Shown here: one piece after another, positions 10,113 to 22,300 of the stretch | Layout: each line of letters begins with the position of its first letter | Position numbering within the stretch: position 1 is the stretch's first letter | From: Steinernema hermaphroditum | Lineage: Eukaryota > Nematoda > Chromadorea > Rhabditida > Steinernematidae | Direction of reading: 5' to 3' | NCBI GenBank assembly: GCA_030435675.1 | Contig: CM059624.1 | Span: 7,712,769-7,776,768, forward strand | DNA: 64,000 nt | The notes under the pieces: generated by a model | What the model saw: the letters and a program-made list of their open reading frames with translations, nothing else | Told to the model about the DNA's origin: nothing | Database searches by the model: none | Position numbers and translations under genes: made by a program

Positions 10113-12082
10113 TCAGTCCATCGCCGAGATCGGAACTTCTGTTTTCACATCGGCAGACGCTGTATCAGAAAGGTTAGAGTCATCAGCGGAAATGCGAGAA
10201 GCGGTAGCTTCGGCAATGTGGATATCAGAAGCGTTAGCGTCGGAAGCGTTAGCGGCAGCAGTAGTGTCAGCGAAAACGTTACCTTCACAGAGATTGTCCG
10301 CCATGATGGCGTCGAAGTCGACTTCAGCACTAGCACCCTCTCCTGTCTAAAGAAATGACTTCAACTTTGGGGTCAGATCTTTGACTCGACTATACGCTCA
10401 TTACCATATCGCCACCGTTCTCGCCCAGGTTCCCTTGGTGGTCCATGTAATCGTCTCCATTGGCGAATCCATTCGACAGCGAATCCACCGGAAGGTGCAT
10501 GGAGTGGGCGAGGAGCAGCCTAACGGCGTCGGCCCCTTTTGACATCGATTGGCTTAGCTGCTGCTGGTACTGCAGACGTTCCATGGCCTGCTGAGTCAAG
10601 GCCACGTTCGCCTCGCTGCCTGCGAGGTTGGCCTGTTGGCTCTGGGCTGCAGCACCTCCCACGTGTTGGGGAGGCACCGAGGGAACGGCCTGCGCATGAA
10701 GGGACTTCTCTACGCTGTGGACGTGCGCGAGGGACTGCTTCACAACGTCCTGAACCACATATTAAAGACAGCGCTCGCGTGTTTGTGGCTACCAAACAGC
10801 CCAACGCCGTGTCGATGGAGGCCAAACAGTTGAGTGCTGACTTGACTGCCGACTCGCAGTAGTTCTTGAGGCCCTCCGAATCCACGCGAAGGCCACCACC
10901 GACGGAGTGTGGGGCCTCGTCCATAACGGACACCGACCCAGGACCGTTCTGGAGGTCGTTGACGGACGGTGGATCGGCGACTGACGGCGGGCCTCCCAAC
11001 CCCAGGTCCGACTGAGATTCGCTCACTTCGTACTCGCTCTGCAGATACTTCGACAGAAACTGCAGCACATCCTAAACCGCCATATGACCCACATCGGGGA
11101 AGAAGCGGAAGTACCTCTACTTCGCCGGGGATCACGTTCAGCATCAGATGCTTTGCCTGGTTCAGTGGGTCGGCGTGCGTGATACACGCGGGGACGTCCG
11201 CGTCGTCCGTCGACGCCGCCGAATCCGCCTGGTTCTGTTGACCGTCGACAGCCGGAGCAGTAGAAGACGGGCCAGGGGTGCTCGCCACTCCTGGAGTGTT
11301 CGCGAGGACCGAGTTTGCCGTCGGCGTATCGGAGGAAATACTGGCGGGGGCGTCGGAGAGAGGAGGCTGGTCCGACTCCGGATTCAACCCGACCCCGGTG
11401 GAGGGCGACGGAGTCTCGCCACTCGAGGAGACCGGAGGGACGCTCAGCTGCTGCTGTTGCTGCGGAGTCGAGGGATTCCCGCTTCCAGTGGACATCTGAA
11501 CCGAAGTGCTCTCTGCAAAGGCGTTGGGGAATCTTACCGGACGGTGCATCGAAGACATCATAGGACTATTCGAGGACAGATGCTGGCCTCCGAAACTCGA
11601 CATCACCGAAATTGACGGATTCGCCTGTGGCGGCGGCTGGCCGAGCAGTCCAGTTTGCTGCTGAAGGGGACTTCTTCCAGTGGAGAAGGCCTTTCCTCCT
11701 ACCTGCATCTGATGCTGGCCTTGAGGAACACCGGAGGACATGAAGGACGTTGGCGTCTGCTGGTGTCCCCCGGACATCGACGAAGAAGGCATCTGCTGCT
11801 GCTGAAACTGTTGGAACTGCTGCTGCTGAGGCTGGCTGTGAGGCGGTCCCTGGTTGGGATTCATCATGCCCCCGTGCTGCATCTGTTGGCCTCCCTGAAC
11901 GCCCATCATGCGACCCATGCCCATTTGTTGGTGCTGCTGCTGTTGATACATCTGAAGAATGATAGGATCACGTCGCTGCCGGGAATCGGACTGACCTGCT
12001 GATGCATCGGCTGCTGTCCTTGCTGATTCTGGTTCATCCCCATCTGTCCGAGATTCATGTTGTTCTGCTGATAGCCTGACAT
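10113..12082 (-). CDS. Mediator tail subunit, Med29/Intersex-like
   Basis: Exons 12082-11996, 11951-11121, 11071-10793, 10749-10405 and 10346-10113 encode about 590 aa. The first 250 residues are Gln/Met/Ser/Pro-rich, typical of nematode Mediator tail subunits. The folded part begins ADPLNQAKHLML, continues VLQFLSKYLQSEY and ends with a Cys/Ala-rich helix pair (LKNYCESAVKSALNCLASID, DVVKQSLAHVHSVEKSL) resembling Med29. Mediator links transcription factors to RNA polymerase II. The last exon adds an acidic Ala/Ser/Asp tail; if its intron is retained, translation stops at 10390 instead. A Med15-like Q-rich protein is the main alternative; the helical part favours Med29. Confidence 0.68.
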
Positions 12083-12436
12083 ATCGGAGAAGGCGGCAGT
12101 AGGGCAGAAGAAGGGAAGATCCAGGCGTCCTCGCGTGCCTTTTTCTTTTCCTGCAGACTCAGCCGAACGTGCGAGGAAATCGAGTGGTCTCGCGTGTTTC
12201 GCGCTGTTTTCGAGAAGACTCTCGTAAGGATTGGACTTCGAAGGAGTTCTACGCGTTCAGAAGAGCCCGTCCTTCCTTTGAGGCGCGCTCCGCTTTCCTT
12301 GCTTCTTCTGAATGCTCCGGATTTACGGTATGCGATGAATACATGTGCCTAGATCTGCGCATCTCTGAAAAGGTCGTGTGAAAGCGCGTGAGGGTTCCAG
12401 AGTGTTGGTTTTCAATTCAATATTTTCAGCCTGATA
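12083..12436. other. Bidirectional promoter region
   Basis: 354 bp between the divergent Med29-like and CacyBP genes. The CacyBP side ends in ATATTTTCAG seven bases before the ATG, a near-perfect trans-splice acceptor. A TACGGTA motif lies near 12325. Confidence 0.45.
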
Positions 12437-13304
12437 ATGTCCATTACGAAGGTCGAGGAGGTGGAGAAGGATCTGTTCGAGCTCTCGCAGATCAGAGCGA
12501 AGTGTCAGCGGCCAAATGTCCAGAAGATCTTGGACAAGCACATCTCAGAGTACTGTGATACGCTGAAGAAGGTAATGACTCGAAATGCTCTTCAGAAGGC
12601 AATGACTCGAAATGTCTCTCTTCAGGTCACCGACGAAGCACAGAAGAATCCATCGCCCGAGGACAGCTCTCTCCCGCCCCAGGTCGCCGTCAATCCTGCG
12701 CTTCCTCGGCCAAAGACAAAGATCACCACATATGGTAGTTAGATGGGTGCCTGAACTGTTCGACGTTTGCGTGTTTCAGCTTATGACGAGAGCGACAAGT
12801 TCATGAAGCTGTACGTTACTGTACCCGGAGTACATAAGATCCCCGCCGAGAAGGTCTCCGTTGAATTCTTTGCCGAGTAAGATGCTCCGTGAAGATCGGT
12901 CACTCCTGTGTTTAGTGGCATCGCCATGTTCTGCGAAGACGTAAACGGACGCGACTACGAGCTCCGGATCGTAGGCCTCGCAGGCGCTACCGTGCCCGAG
13001 AAGTCCATTTACAAGCAGAAGACGGACACGGTCCTCCTTATGATGAAGAAGGCCAAAGAAGGCGAGAAATGGGAAGCTGTGATCAAGTCCGGCAAGAAGG
13101 ATAAGAAGTAGTTTTGAATTTCTTAGCGCCCGTCTACTTCTTTGTTCCAGGATGCCCGACTTCGACGATAAGGGCGACCCCCAGGAGTCCCTGATGAAGC
13201 TGATGAAGACGATGTACGACGAGGGGGACGATGAGATGAAGAGGCAGATCAAGAAGTCCTTCTACGAGAGCAAGCAGAAGCAGGACAACTTCGGCGATTT
13301 GTAG
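12437..13304 (+). CDS. Calcyclin-binding protein (CacyBP/SIP)
   Basis: Exons 12437-12571, 12626-12734, 12780-12876, 12916-13107 and 13151-13304 encode 228 aa, the same length as the human protein. It has a Siah-interacting N-terminal helical hairpin (VEEVEKDLFELSQIRAKC), a CS domain (YVTVPGVHKIPAEKVSVEFF) and an SGS domain (KGDPQESLMKLMKTMYDEG). CacyBP bridges Siah E3 ligase, Skp1 and S100 proteins and acts as an HSP90-type co-chaperone. If the last intron is retained, an in-frame stop at 13109 removes the SGS domain. Intron 1 is 54 nt, a multiple of three without stops, and holds an internal duplication, so retention would only insert 18 residues. Confidence 0.93.
12574..12625 (+). repeat. 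Duplicated 3' splice region inside CacyBP intron 1
   Basis: Two tandem copies share AATGACTCGAAATG followed by a CTCTTCAG acceptor: 12574-12595 and 12601-12625. Only the second is far enough from the donor at 12572 to be a usable 3' splice site. Confidence 0.75.
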
Positions 13305-13631
13305 GGTTTCCCCTACTTTTGTTAAGATTTTGTTAATTTGATGCCGGATAAAACCTTTCGACACCCCAAAATCGTTGAAGCCCGCTGGTTTCCTCGCATT
13401 AGTTTGCACTCTCGTGTAGTTCCCAACCCCAAGACCACGACGGAGAAAAGAACATCTCCAAATATTTATACTTCATTTTTATTAACTCATCACAAATTGG
13501 CTGGGACACCAAGTATTGACAACTAGTCGGAAAAGACCGGATATAGGAAGATTTCAGGGACAGGTAACAAGGACAAACGAGATAATCAGAAGCAGATTTC
13601 AACAGCATCGTCTTGATCACAGCTGAGAGGT

Positions 13632-15082
13632 TTACTGTTGGGCACACTGAACTCCTGGGCCAGCGCTGTGGAATCCATGGCCTCCCATCTCTTCATCATC
13701 ATCGTATTCATCGTCGTGGTAAGCCTCTCGGTGACCTCCTCGGTTCGAGCTGTGGCGCTTCTCATCAAAAGGCATAAGGGACACTTCCTCGACATCATCA
13801 CCAGTGGGCATCACGAACGCCTTCTTGGGAGGAAGATGTTTCGCAAGTTCCATGTAAAGAGATTCTTCATCCAGGAAGTGATCCTCAGGGAACTTCACAT
13901 CAAACTTCACGAAGAGAATTCCTCGCTGATCTGGGGCACTAGGAATCGGCATTCCTTCATCCAAGATGCCACGGACAGAATCTGCAAACGATCAGTTGAA
14001 ATGACCGCTTACTGCAATTCTAGTCTTACCAGGCTCGATGATGTCTCCTGGTTTGCCGGTAACGATAACATCCCGTCCATCCAGATGTTTTATAACAAAC
14101 TGGAAACCCGTTAACGCCTCGTTGAGAGTAATGGTCCTAAAACAGCCGAATGAAACACAGGAAATTCGGCCGCTGAACGTACTTCTCCATGTAGAGGTTT
14201 TCCCCCTTCCGTTCAAATAATTCGTGCTCCTTAGTCTGGATGACAATGATGACATCCCCGGGTTCAACTCCGGGCTCCTGATCACCTTCGCGAGCAAAGA
14301 CGATCTTCTCATTGTTGTTGACACCTCTTCTAATGTTGACTTCAAGCACCTTCTTGGTTTGAATGGTCTTGTTTCCACTGCAGGCCTTGCATTTGTCTTT
14401 CTCAGGAACCATGGTACCTTCACCATGGCAGACGTCGCACGTGGTGACCATTTGCTGCACCATTCCGGGGCCGATTTGGCGCATGACCATCTTGCGACCT
14501 TGGCCACGGCATCCAGTGCACGTCTGACTCGACCCGTTTTTGCTGCCTGAACCTTTGCAGGTGTCGCAAACAATCTTCTTGGATAGCTGGAGCTTCGATG
14601 TTTTGCCCTTATAAGCTTCCTCCAGTGAGATCTTCAACGCGTGAACAGTGTCCTGACCCTTCCGACGACGAGGGCGACCGCCGCCGCCACCACCTCCGAA
14701 GAAACTAGCGAAGGGGTGACCACCACCACCACCTCCAAAGAGGTTGCTGAACAAATCGGCGCCACTGAAGCCTTCTCCTCCTTAAAAGAGCAATTTAGGG
14801 CTCTGATTCAGTTACTTCTATCTTACCGTTCATGCCTTCCAAACCATGCGCGTCATATGTTTCACGTTTGTCCGGATCCGACAAGATTTCGTAGGCAGCG
14901 CTGATTTCCTTGAATTTGTCACCGTGGTTGGGGTTCTTGTCAGGATGATATTCCTTGGCCAATTTCCGATAGGCCTTCTTGATTTCATCATCACTGGCAT
15001 CTGGCCGGACGCCTAGGGCGTCATACAAAGTCGTGTCGACGGGGCCACCGCCACGAGATCCTCCCATGCCCGAGAAAAACAT
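13632..15082 (-). CDS. Type I DnaJ/HSP40 (DNAJA2-like)
   Basis: Exons 15082-14827, 14780-14183, 14136-14030 and 13981-13632 encode 436 aa. It has a J domain with HPD (EYHPDKNPN), a Gly/Phe-rich linker with long Gly runs, a zinc-finger region with four CxxCxGxG-type repeats ([32 protein letters not shown]), two C-terminal substrate-binding domains, and a Cys-containing end VQCAQQ similar to the farnesylated CAxQ tails of DNAJA1/2. It stimulates Hsp70 ATPase and delivers clients in the cytosol. A TTACAG acceptor lies 10 bp before the ATG. The protein is slightly longer than the vertebrate 400-412 aa because of the N-terminus and an acidic tail. Confidence 0.95.
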
Positions 15083-15893
15083 CCTGATGTACCTGTAAGT
15101 GAGCGAATGTGAATGAAGGCTGACGTGAAAAGCAACGAATATAAACAGGAAAAACGGTACAGAAAACATCGCAAACGGAGACATTGTTGAAGGTGACAAA
15201 GCTTTGGCATCGCAAACAGAACCGTTTTGAAACAACCAATCCCTCAGAGCGCAAATCAACAAAGTAGACTCGGCCATGCGTAGACGTCTGTTCGCCCCAC
15301 GACGTCATCGTACGCTTCGCTCGAGCAGCGCCATCGATTCTTCGCGATTTTTCTCGAACAAGTACCGTATCCCCAAGGGGTATTTGCAACGCGCGTTCTC
15401 AACGGTTCGAAGGAATCTGAGGAAACGGGATCGCCTACAGCAGGAAGTGAGCCACAGCTGCATCTGACACTATCGAAGCGGGTGCAAAAGGCGAAAGATT
15501 CGCGGAGCCTAGAACAACTGGAAGCTTCTCTCGCTTGACGAGTCCAAAATTGAAGTAAGGAAGATCGCGGCAAGACCCACAGTAGCAACGAAAGCACAGA
15601 CCTTTTCGGCGCCTCCTTTCGGACATTTGTTTTGGTCACCAAGGAGGCTGCGTCCACGCTCCACGTCTTTCGATGTTCGCTTTATGGTACATATGTGCCG
15701 CTCGTAGTTCTAGCTCTGCCCTTGCGCCTTCCGCATTCTAATCAGTATTTGCAACGCGCGTTCGAAACGTTTTGAACAGACCTTAGAGGGATTGCCGTAC
15801 GTTTATATAATCCGTTGCTAGAAATTTCAAGTAGCGTGTACCCCGTGAACAATCTATTTTTGTTTGCAACGTTAGTTCTGTTCAGTCTGGACA
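15083..15893. other. Divergent intergenic region with a repeated 19-mer
   Basis: About 810 bp between the DnaJ (-) and DEAD-box (+) genes. An exact 19-mer, GTATTTGCAACGCGCGTTC, occurs at 15380-15398 and 15745-15763, both on the plus strand. A related TTTGCAACGTTAGTTCTG lies just before the DEAD-box trans-splice acceptor (TCTGTTCAG, about 15885). Confidence 0.6.
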
Positions 15894-17797
15894 ATGGATA
15901 ACTGGGAAAAAAGGAATTTCTCCGATGAGAGCGATTCGGATTCGGAGAACAGCCTCAGCGATGACGAAGACGAGTCATCCCCACTCGCGCGGGCTGCCCC
16001 TCGTAGTAAAGATGTTCCGCCTGTCAATGAAAACATGACGGGATTACTGGAAGAAGAAGATGAGCACATAGTTCCTCAGAGGTTCCAACCGAGCCTTGCC
16101 TCCGACTATCCCTTACCATCCTACGTGGGGCCTTCGACGGCGCCCTCTCCGCCGCCTGCTGCTGATGGAACTTCAAGCTTCAGTTTTCAACAGAAACGCA
16201 GCGAGCGCCCTGTAGATCCTCCGAACGAGCGCTTGCTAGCGCGCCCTGGCGAGCTTTTCAGCCACTTGACGAACGTCGATCGTATCAAGTTCGAATTAGG
16301 TGATGGAGAATCGGGATTCATCGACAGCTTCGATAAATACGAATTTCACAAGCAGCTGATCAAGAATCTAACGGACCTCGGCGTCACTGAGCCAACGGCT
16401 GTGCAGAAGGCTACCTGGTACATCATGCTGAAGAAATACAGTGAGGCTGAGTTTTCATTCACTCATTATCATCTTCTTTTCAGGGTATTCTCTAGCGGCA
16501 CAGGCGCAGACGGGATCGGGGAAGACGTTCGCTTTTCTCGTTCCTCTCATCCAGCGCGTCTTCGAAATCAAAGAGATGATGAAAGCAAATAAGTCGACGA
16601 AGCCGAAGAACGCGCCCATCGGAGTCATTTTTGTACCGACATGCGAACTCGTCAACCAAATCACGGAAAATGCGGAACATCTCGCGAAGAACATGGACGT
16701 TTCGGTGACGTCCAGCAAGGGGAAGAGGCACGTGTTCCGCGAGGGCACAGATCTCCACGTAACGACGATGGGCGGAATGATGTACGCGTTGAGCACCGAC
16801 GAGAAGCGGAAGCATCCTCTGGTGAGTGAGAAGCGTTGAAGGAGGTGTGCATTCATGATCGCTTTCAGATCCAGCTGTCGAACGTCTACTTAACGGTCTT
16901 CGACGAAGTTGACAAGTTCTTCAACGACCACGATACGAGGACTCAATCGCTAAGTGTACTCGAACGGGTCCAGGAGAACCCGAATGCAAGAATCTTCGCG
17001 TTCAGCGCAACTTTCGGCGGGGATGTGGTAGAGTTCATGGAAAGGGACGGCTACTTCAGGATTATGGACTCGGAAATCATCCCGCCGTCCATCGACCACA
17101 AAACGTTCATCCTACAACCGCACCAGGCACAGACGGCGATTATCTCCCTCCTACGACATTTGAAAAAACAGAACAATGGTGAACTACCACAGATTCTCAT
17201 CTTTGCCAATCGCAGAGTTACGTGCGACGTTCTCTGCTTCCACCTTGCCACTTACGGGTTCCCAGCTGTGAGTCTCACTTCGTAAGTTTGCCGGATTCTG
17301 TGCGTTTTCACATGTGACTGTTTCCAGGAAATGGGGCCGCGTAACTCGTAACAAAGTCGCCAACAGCTTCGCGAGGGGTCAGAAAAAGATTCTTGTGTGT
17401 TCCGACGTTCTTGCACCGGGAATCGACTGGGTCGTTGACGTGGTCATCAACTACCACCTCCCGCCTAACCACCAGTTCGATCGCTTCAACCACCGAATCG
17501 GACGCACAGGTCGCGCGGGCAACAGGGGGACGGTCTACTCCTTCTTTTACGACGCCTACAATATCCGCGATCAGATCAACGCGGACGATTTTGCCCAGGT
17601 ATGTCCAGAGCGAAATTCCAGTAAACACGTCTTTGTCATTTCAGTATTTGATGGACCACGGATTCTCGGTGCCGAAGAAACTCCAGGAGTTCCATGAGTA
17701 CTACCGGCGTAAGGAGCAAGAACGCACTGAGGGCGCGGAGGAGGAGTGGTCGATGAAATTTGAGTTTGATGAGCCCGATCTTTCGCGGTTTGACTAA
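15894..17797 (+). CDS. Divergent DEAD-box RNA helicase-like protein
   Basis: Exons 15894-16440, 16484-16821, 16869-17281, 17328-17598 and 17645-17797 encode 573 aa. The first 95 residues are acidic and Pro/Ser-rich. Visible motifs: Q (TEPTAVQ), I (AQTGSGKT), Ia (PTCELV instead of PTRELA), a changed GG/TPGR region (TMGGMM), II (DEVD instead of DEAD), III (SATF), IV (LIFANRR), V (SDVLAPGID instead of TDVAARGxD) and VI (HRIGRTGR). Layout and insertions look like the Vasa/Ded1 branch. ATP binding is probably kept, but loss of the Arg in Ia and V could weaken RNA-coupled unwinding. TCTGTTCAG lies 8 bp before the ATG. It is a plausible germline-type factor, but that is inference. Confidence 0.85.
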
Positions 17798-17829
17798 CCG
17801 CGTCACGATGAACATTGAATTTGTAAATA

Positions 17830-17835
17830 TTTATT
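17830..17835 (-). other. Poly(A) signal of the F-box gene
   Basis: AATAAA on the minus strand, 43 bp after the F-box stop codon and 33 bp from the convergent DEAD-box stop, so the two 3' UTRs probably overlap. Confidence 0.6.
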
Positions 17836-17877
17836 GTTGTGATAGAACTCTGAAGCCATCTGCGCACTCCTTCTTCG

Positions 17878-19343
17878 TCACCTCACCCCGGTACAGTTCG
17901 TACTCGAGATGGGCCTTACAATCGCCTCGAGGAAGTTCGAGGATCCGCCTTCGCAGCACATGGATACCGGGCGGATGAAGGGATTCTGGGGGTTGCACGG
18001 GGTCGAGCAGCCGCTGAGCCGGCCGCTGACGTGACTATCGATTTCGATGGAAAGAAGCTGCAACGCACGTCTTTCAACAGAGCGTTCGGGAACAAGTACA
18101 GTACCTTCTTGCGGAAGACGTCTTTGACGATGTACTGCCTCCGTTTCACCCACTTCATTATGTAGTCCTGGCTCTCCAGGTCATCGACGGGCAGATTCCG
18201 ACGCTCCGCCTCCGCCTCGAAGTCGACGGTGGTCACCTGAGGACACATCCTGAAGATGAGTTCGGAGGTGCGTTGGTGGTGGAAGATGGTCGAGGGTGCG
18301 GTGTCGGAGAGAGCCTTCCTTTCGGAGGCGAAGCGTTCCAGAAAGGCGCACACGCCTCTGGAGGTGATGCCTCCACAGCGCTCCACCTTGATCTTCCTGA
18401 TGGAGAGGGGAATGCGCTGGAGCGTCGCGTCGGAAATCTCGAGGTACTGTAGGTCGGAGGGGACGTTGGCGTGGAAGGAAAGTCCCTGGATCATGAAGAC
18501 GTAGAGGTCTTCGCAGAAGGAGAAGATATCATCGGTGAGGACGTCGGGCTGGATCCCGAGGAGATTCTGGAACAAGAGGCTCGAGGGCATCGAGCAGTAG
18601 AAAGTACCATGAAGGAGATCACATTTAAGTGTTTTGAGCAAATTCGGACGATTTCATGGATATGGCGGCTTTCGACGCGATGGCAGGCGACCTCCGAGAG
18701 GCGGAGAGTCTTCGGCTGGAAGGAGGGGATGCAGCGGAGCATCCGGCAGAGCCACTCGACGAAGGACGCCTCGAGACAGATGTTGTGGATCTGCACACCG
18801 AGCACGTTCAGCCTCCGGAAGCAGAAACTGAAAGCGCACTCCTGTACTTGCCACCCAGGCCTACCGTACCTCAGATCTGGCATCGTTCCGTTCTGGACAT
18901 TCTCCATGCGCACCAGAACGTACCGTTTCAGGATGGACTCGCTCTTCCGGACGGTCTCGAGGACAACGGCGTTCTCGTTCGGGAGGAAGCTTACGGTAAG
19001 ACACGAAATGAGACTCGGTTTCCTGACGGAAATGTCCCGAGGCCTCTGGAGAATCAGCTGGAAGGAGTATTGTAAGCAAGGACCTTCGACTACCACCCAC
19101 TGTATTGAATCTGGAGCACGTGGCCCGCAGGCTGAGTTGGTCGGCGTCGTCGACGAAGGAAAAGATGAGCGTGAGGATCTCGGTGGGGAGGTCGGCGAGG
19201 TTCGTGAAGTACCTGGGCCGGGAGAGGGCGGCCAAGAGGCGCACGGAGAGGCGCATCGTCTGTTTGAGACCTGTTCGGACGACGCCAATTTGAGGAGGAG
19301 CCCTTCTTAGTGGCCAGAAACTCATCGAGAATCCGGCGCGCAT
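17878..19343 (-). CDS. F-box protein with leucine-rich-like repeats
   Basis: Exons 19343-19101, 19057-18870, 18827-18608, 18566-18105 and 18057-17878 encode 430 aa. The F-box is near residues 45-80 (LADLPTEILTLIFSFVDD, LRATCSRFN). The rest contains irregular Leu-rich segments (FRRLNVLGVQIHNICL, LQYLEISDATLQRIPLSIRK), consistent with a substrate-recognition subunit of an SCF ubiquitin ligase. The F-box is the secure part; which F-box subfamily is unclear. TTGCAG lies 20 bp before the ATG. If the last intron is retained the C-terminus changes and the stop is at 17916. The spliced end is Cys-containing (CSTPCNP, SMCCEGG) and unlike usual FBXL tails. Confidence 0.8.
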
Positions 19344-22300
19344 CCGATAACTCCACTAGCAGTCTGCAAGGACAAATGTAATTGGGCCAAAGTCGGCAAT
19401 CCGATTAGGAGGAATCAGAGGGGCGAAGTCGCGAGTATCGTCGGGGCTGGCCCTCCAAAAAACCAGCCAATCAAATTGCATAATCGAAGAAACGGAGCGG
19501 GGGCCAACGTCTCTCGAGGAATGAAACGCCTATTTCGCGCACCGCCATAAACAAGTTGCCGATGAAGATTAGCACTTAGGCTTCACCCCTCCGTCACGAC
19601 CCGAATCCCCGGGGGCCAAGGCTGCGCGTCTTCCGCCGAATTCCAGCAACCAGCCCCTCCTCGTGGTCCCACTTTAGGAGCTCTTAGCGCCACCCGCGTT
19701 GGGGGAACACAGTGTTCCACTGAATTATGCGCCCGCATAATTACGGTCGACTGGAAAGGGGTAAAGGTAAACGCTGGCGATTAGTCACAGTCACTAATGG
19801 CGCGCTGAACTCGCATAAAGGTTGAAGGAGTGCACGCCGACCATTAATTTCGCTCGCGTAATTGTTACATCTGAGTGCAGGAAAGTCCGGAGAGTCGTAA
19901 ATTACGCCTGCGGAAACAAACAAGGGCTGAAAAGGGCACGGGCCAAACGGCCTTCTGCTCCCTCGGGGAGGCCCGCACCCGCAACCTGCCAATCTTTGCG
20001 CAATTATTGGGTAACGAATGGATGAGTGGTTGCGAGGGGCCAAGAGTCTCTCGAGATGGACACAATGTTGACAGGTGGAAACGACACGCTATGCAAATTA
20101 GCCCGAAACGAGGAGCATAAGGAGCAGAGGGATATATCCGGGCCCTTCCTCCGATTTGGCGGAGGAAGGGCCCGGATATATCAAATCAGGAGCTCATCCA
20201 CAGAGTCAACAAAGATAATCCGCGGAGGCGTGCAACTGCCGACGTCCATGAAAGGGCCGCGCCAGAGCGCAAACATTCATTCCTTGGCCGAAAGGGGAGC
20301 AAAGTAGTTAATGAGAATTTGGAGACGACAGGGATCCGGAAGGGGCGACGACGGCGCCGATAATCGAGTGGATATGCATTGCGCGAACGTATTTGCGCTT
20401 ATTTAGGACGACGTAATTATGCAAGAGTCTGCGGAACACGCGGGCAGATGTTCTTTCAGAGGGCAGACGGAGGGACGCCAGGGAGAAGATCCGCGAATCC
20501 CGACCCGAGGATTCAGGTGACTAGCTCCCTGAGGTGAGGAAACCCTTCTTTTGGAAGAAAGCCTGTTTACACCAGCTATCGACCGTACTCTCTCGTCACA
20601 AGAAGGCGTGCCACCTCTTCGGACCTGAAGACGTCGAATTTCGACTCGACCTTCGCGCATAAATTAGCGAAACGACAAAACGCCGGCGGTGCTGGGAGCG
20701 ACAAACACGGCAAAAGAAAAAACGAGTCCTTCGTGCTGTCGAGGACCGTACTGGAATTGGAAGTGCGCCGCCTAGGGTCTCGGCGGTCGTAAAAAGTTAT
20801 AAATCGCCGAGAGCACTTGCTAACACGATCGTAAAGAAAAGAAAACACTCTGCGGGCCGCCGCTTATCAAAGTCGGCGCCAGGGAGATAACCCGGGTCAC
20901 CTGGGCCTCTCCGCCACGCCATCGCGCTTTCGCGCTCCCATAAATCACGAGAATAGAGAGAAGGATGCGCACGACGCCTCTAATGACAGAGTTGCGATCC
21001 GCTAATTACCGCTTTCTTTGCGCCCACCAACAGGTCCGCCGAGCTGGGATGCGTGTAAGAAGGAGATAAACGCTCGTTTGGGCACTGTGGCGCGCAGGGA
21101 AAGTTGGACAAATATTTGGACTGGTCGGGGTCACGCGATTCTTATGGAAAAGTGACGACGCAAGTGCTTCTAATTGACTGAGAGCTTCCTAGCGGGCAAG
21201 GTGAGGAAGTGACGACCCAGGAAATCACTTACAGTGTCCTCTTCTAGATGGGAAAGAGGCTAGAGTGCAAGGGATTAGCCGAATCTTCTGCCCTCTACCG
21301 TAACCCTCCGTAACAAGAAGCACAGATCCCATTCTCTCAATGGACAAAGAAGGTCCGGGCCAATTACGCAGTTCACCTTCTCGAGGCGCCTCCTCGTCCC
21401 CTCGAGTAAATCCGATTACTGCCCACAAGAACCGGTCGTCGTTCGTCCCTTATCGAATTAATCGAGCCTAATTACCATTCCGGTTATCACGTGAAGCGGC
21501 CTCGAGGCTCGTCGGGGCACCGGCTTCGAGGGCCGTCCTCGGGGGCCAGGGGCGAAATGGCGCAATAACTCTCAGATCAGAGTCTTGGAGTTTGCTTTTT
21601 CTTTTCCACCCAATTAGCCATCGCCGGAGGCAATAAATTCCCGACGACCCTCAGATCCGAGTTTCCCATCGAAATTATCGCGTTCGCGCGCAGAAAGGAG
21701 GGAGGGGAGGAAACCAAATGGCGGCGAGATGTAATTAACCTCTCAGCGGACGCTATTGTTGCGACTTAATCCGCCTTTTCGGGCTTGTTTGCCAACGCGC
21801 GGTGCAAAGAAGAAGCGCCGATCGGATTTCCAGAGGAGCGCCGATCGCCCGATTCGACGCCTATTGTCGACGCGGACCAAAAACGGCACAAAGGGGAACT
21901 ATGAATATTTGAGCTGCAACCAAGGACTCGATTTGCGCTCTCCGAGGCGGGGCTCTCATCCTATTGATTCCTCTCCAAACGAGGCCCGGCACCAATTCGT
22001 CAAATGGGGGAAGTAGGGTCGTCCGATGCCGTCGCACGAAACCAGGGGCGAGAATTCCCCTCTTCTCGCGCCCAAGCGGAGTCGCATATGTTTGGCACGT
22101 TACATGTGGCGCCTACGCCTAAAAAGTGTGCTTAAACCCCACAGCGAAGTAGTTCCGAAAAGCCGAGGACGGCGGAAACCCACCAAGGGGTTCAGAACCC
22201 TTTCGAGAAACTACTCAAGCAACCGCCCAAGCCACCATTGACACCACTCAATCTGCAATGTATGTACACATTCAGGCATAAAATTTATGCTTTTCACTGG

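Noticed and set aside
10113..10304. Separate 63-aa Ala/Asp-rich gene
   Set aside because: A clean acceptor at 10347 joins it in frame to the Med29-like gene, so it is treated as that gene's last exon.
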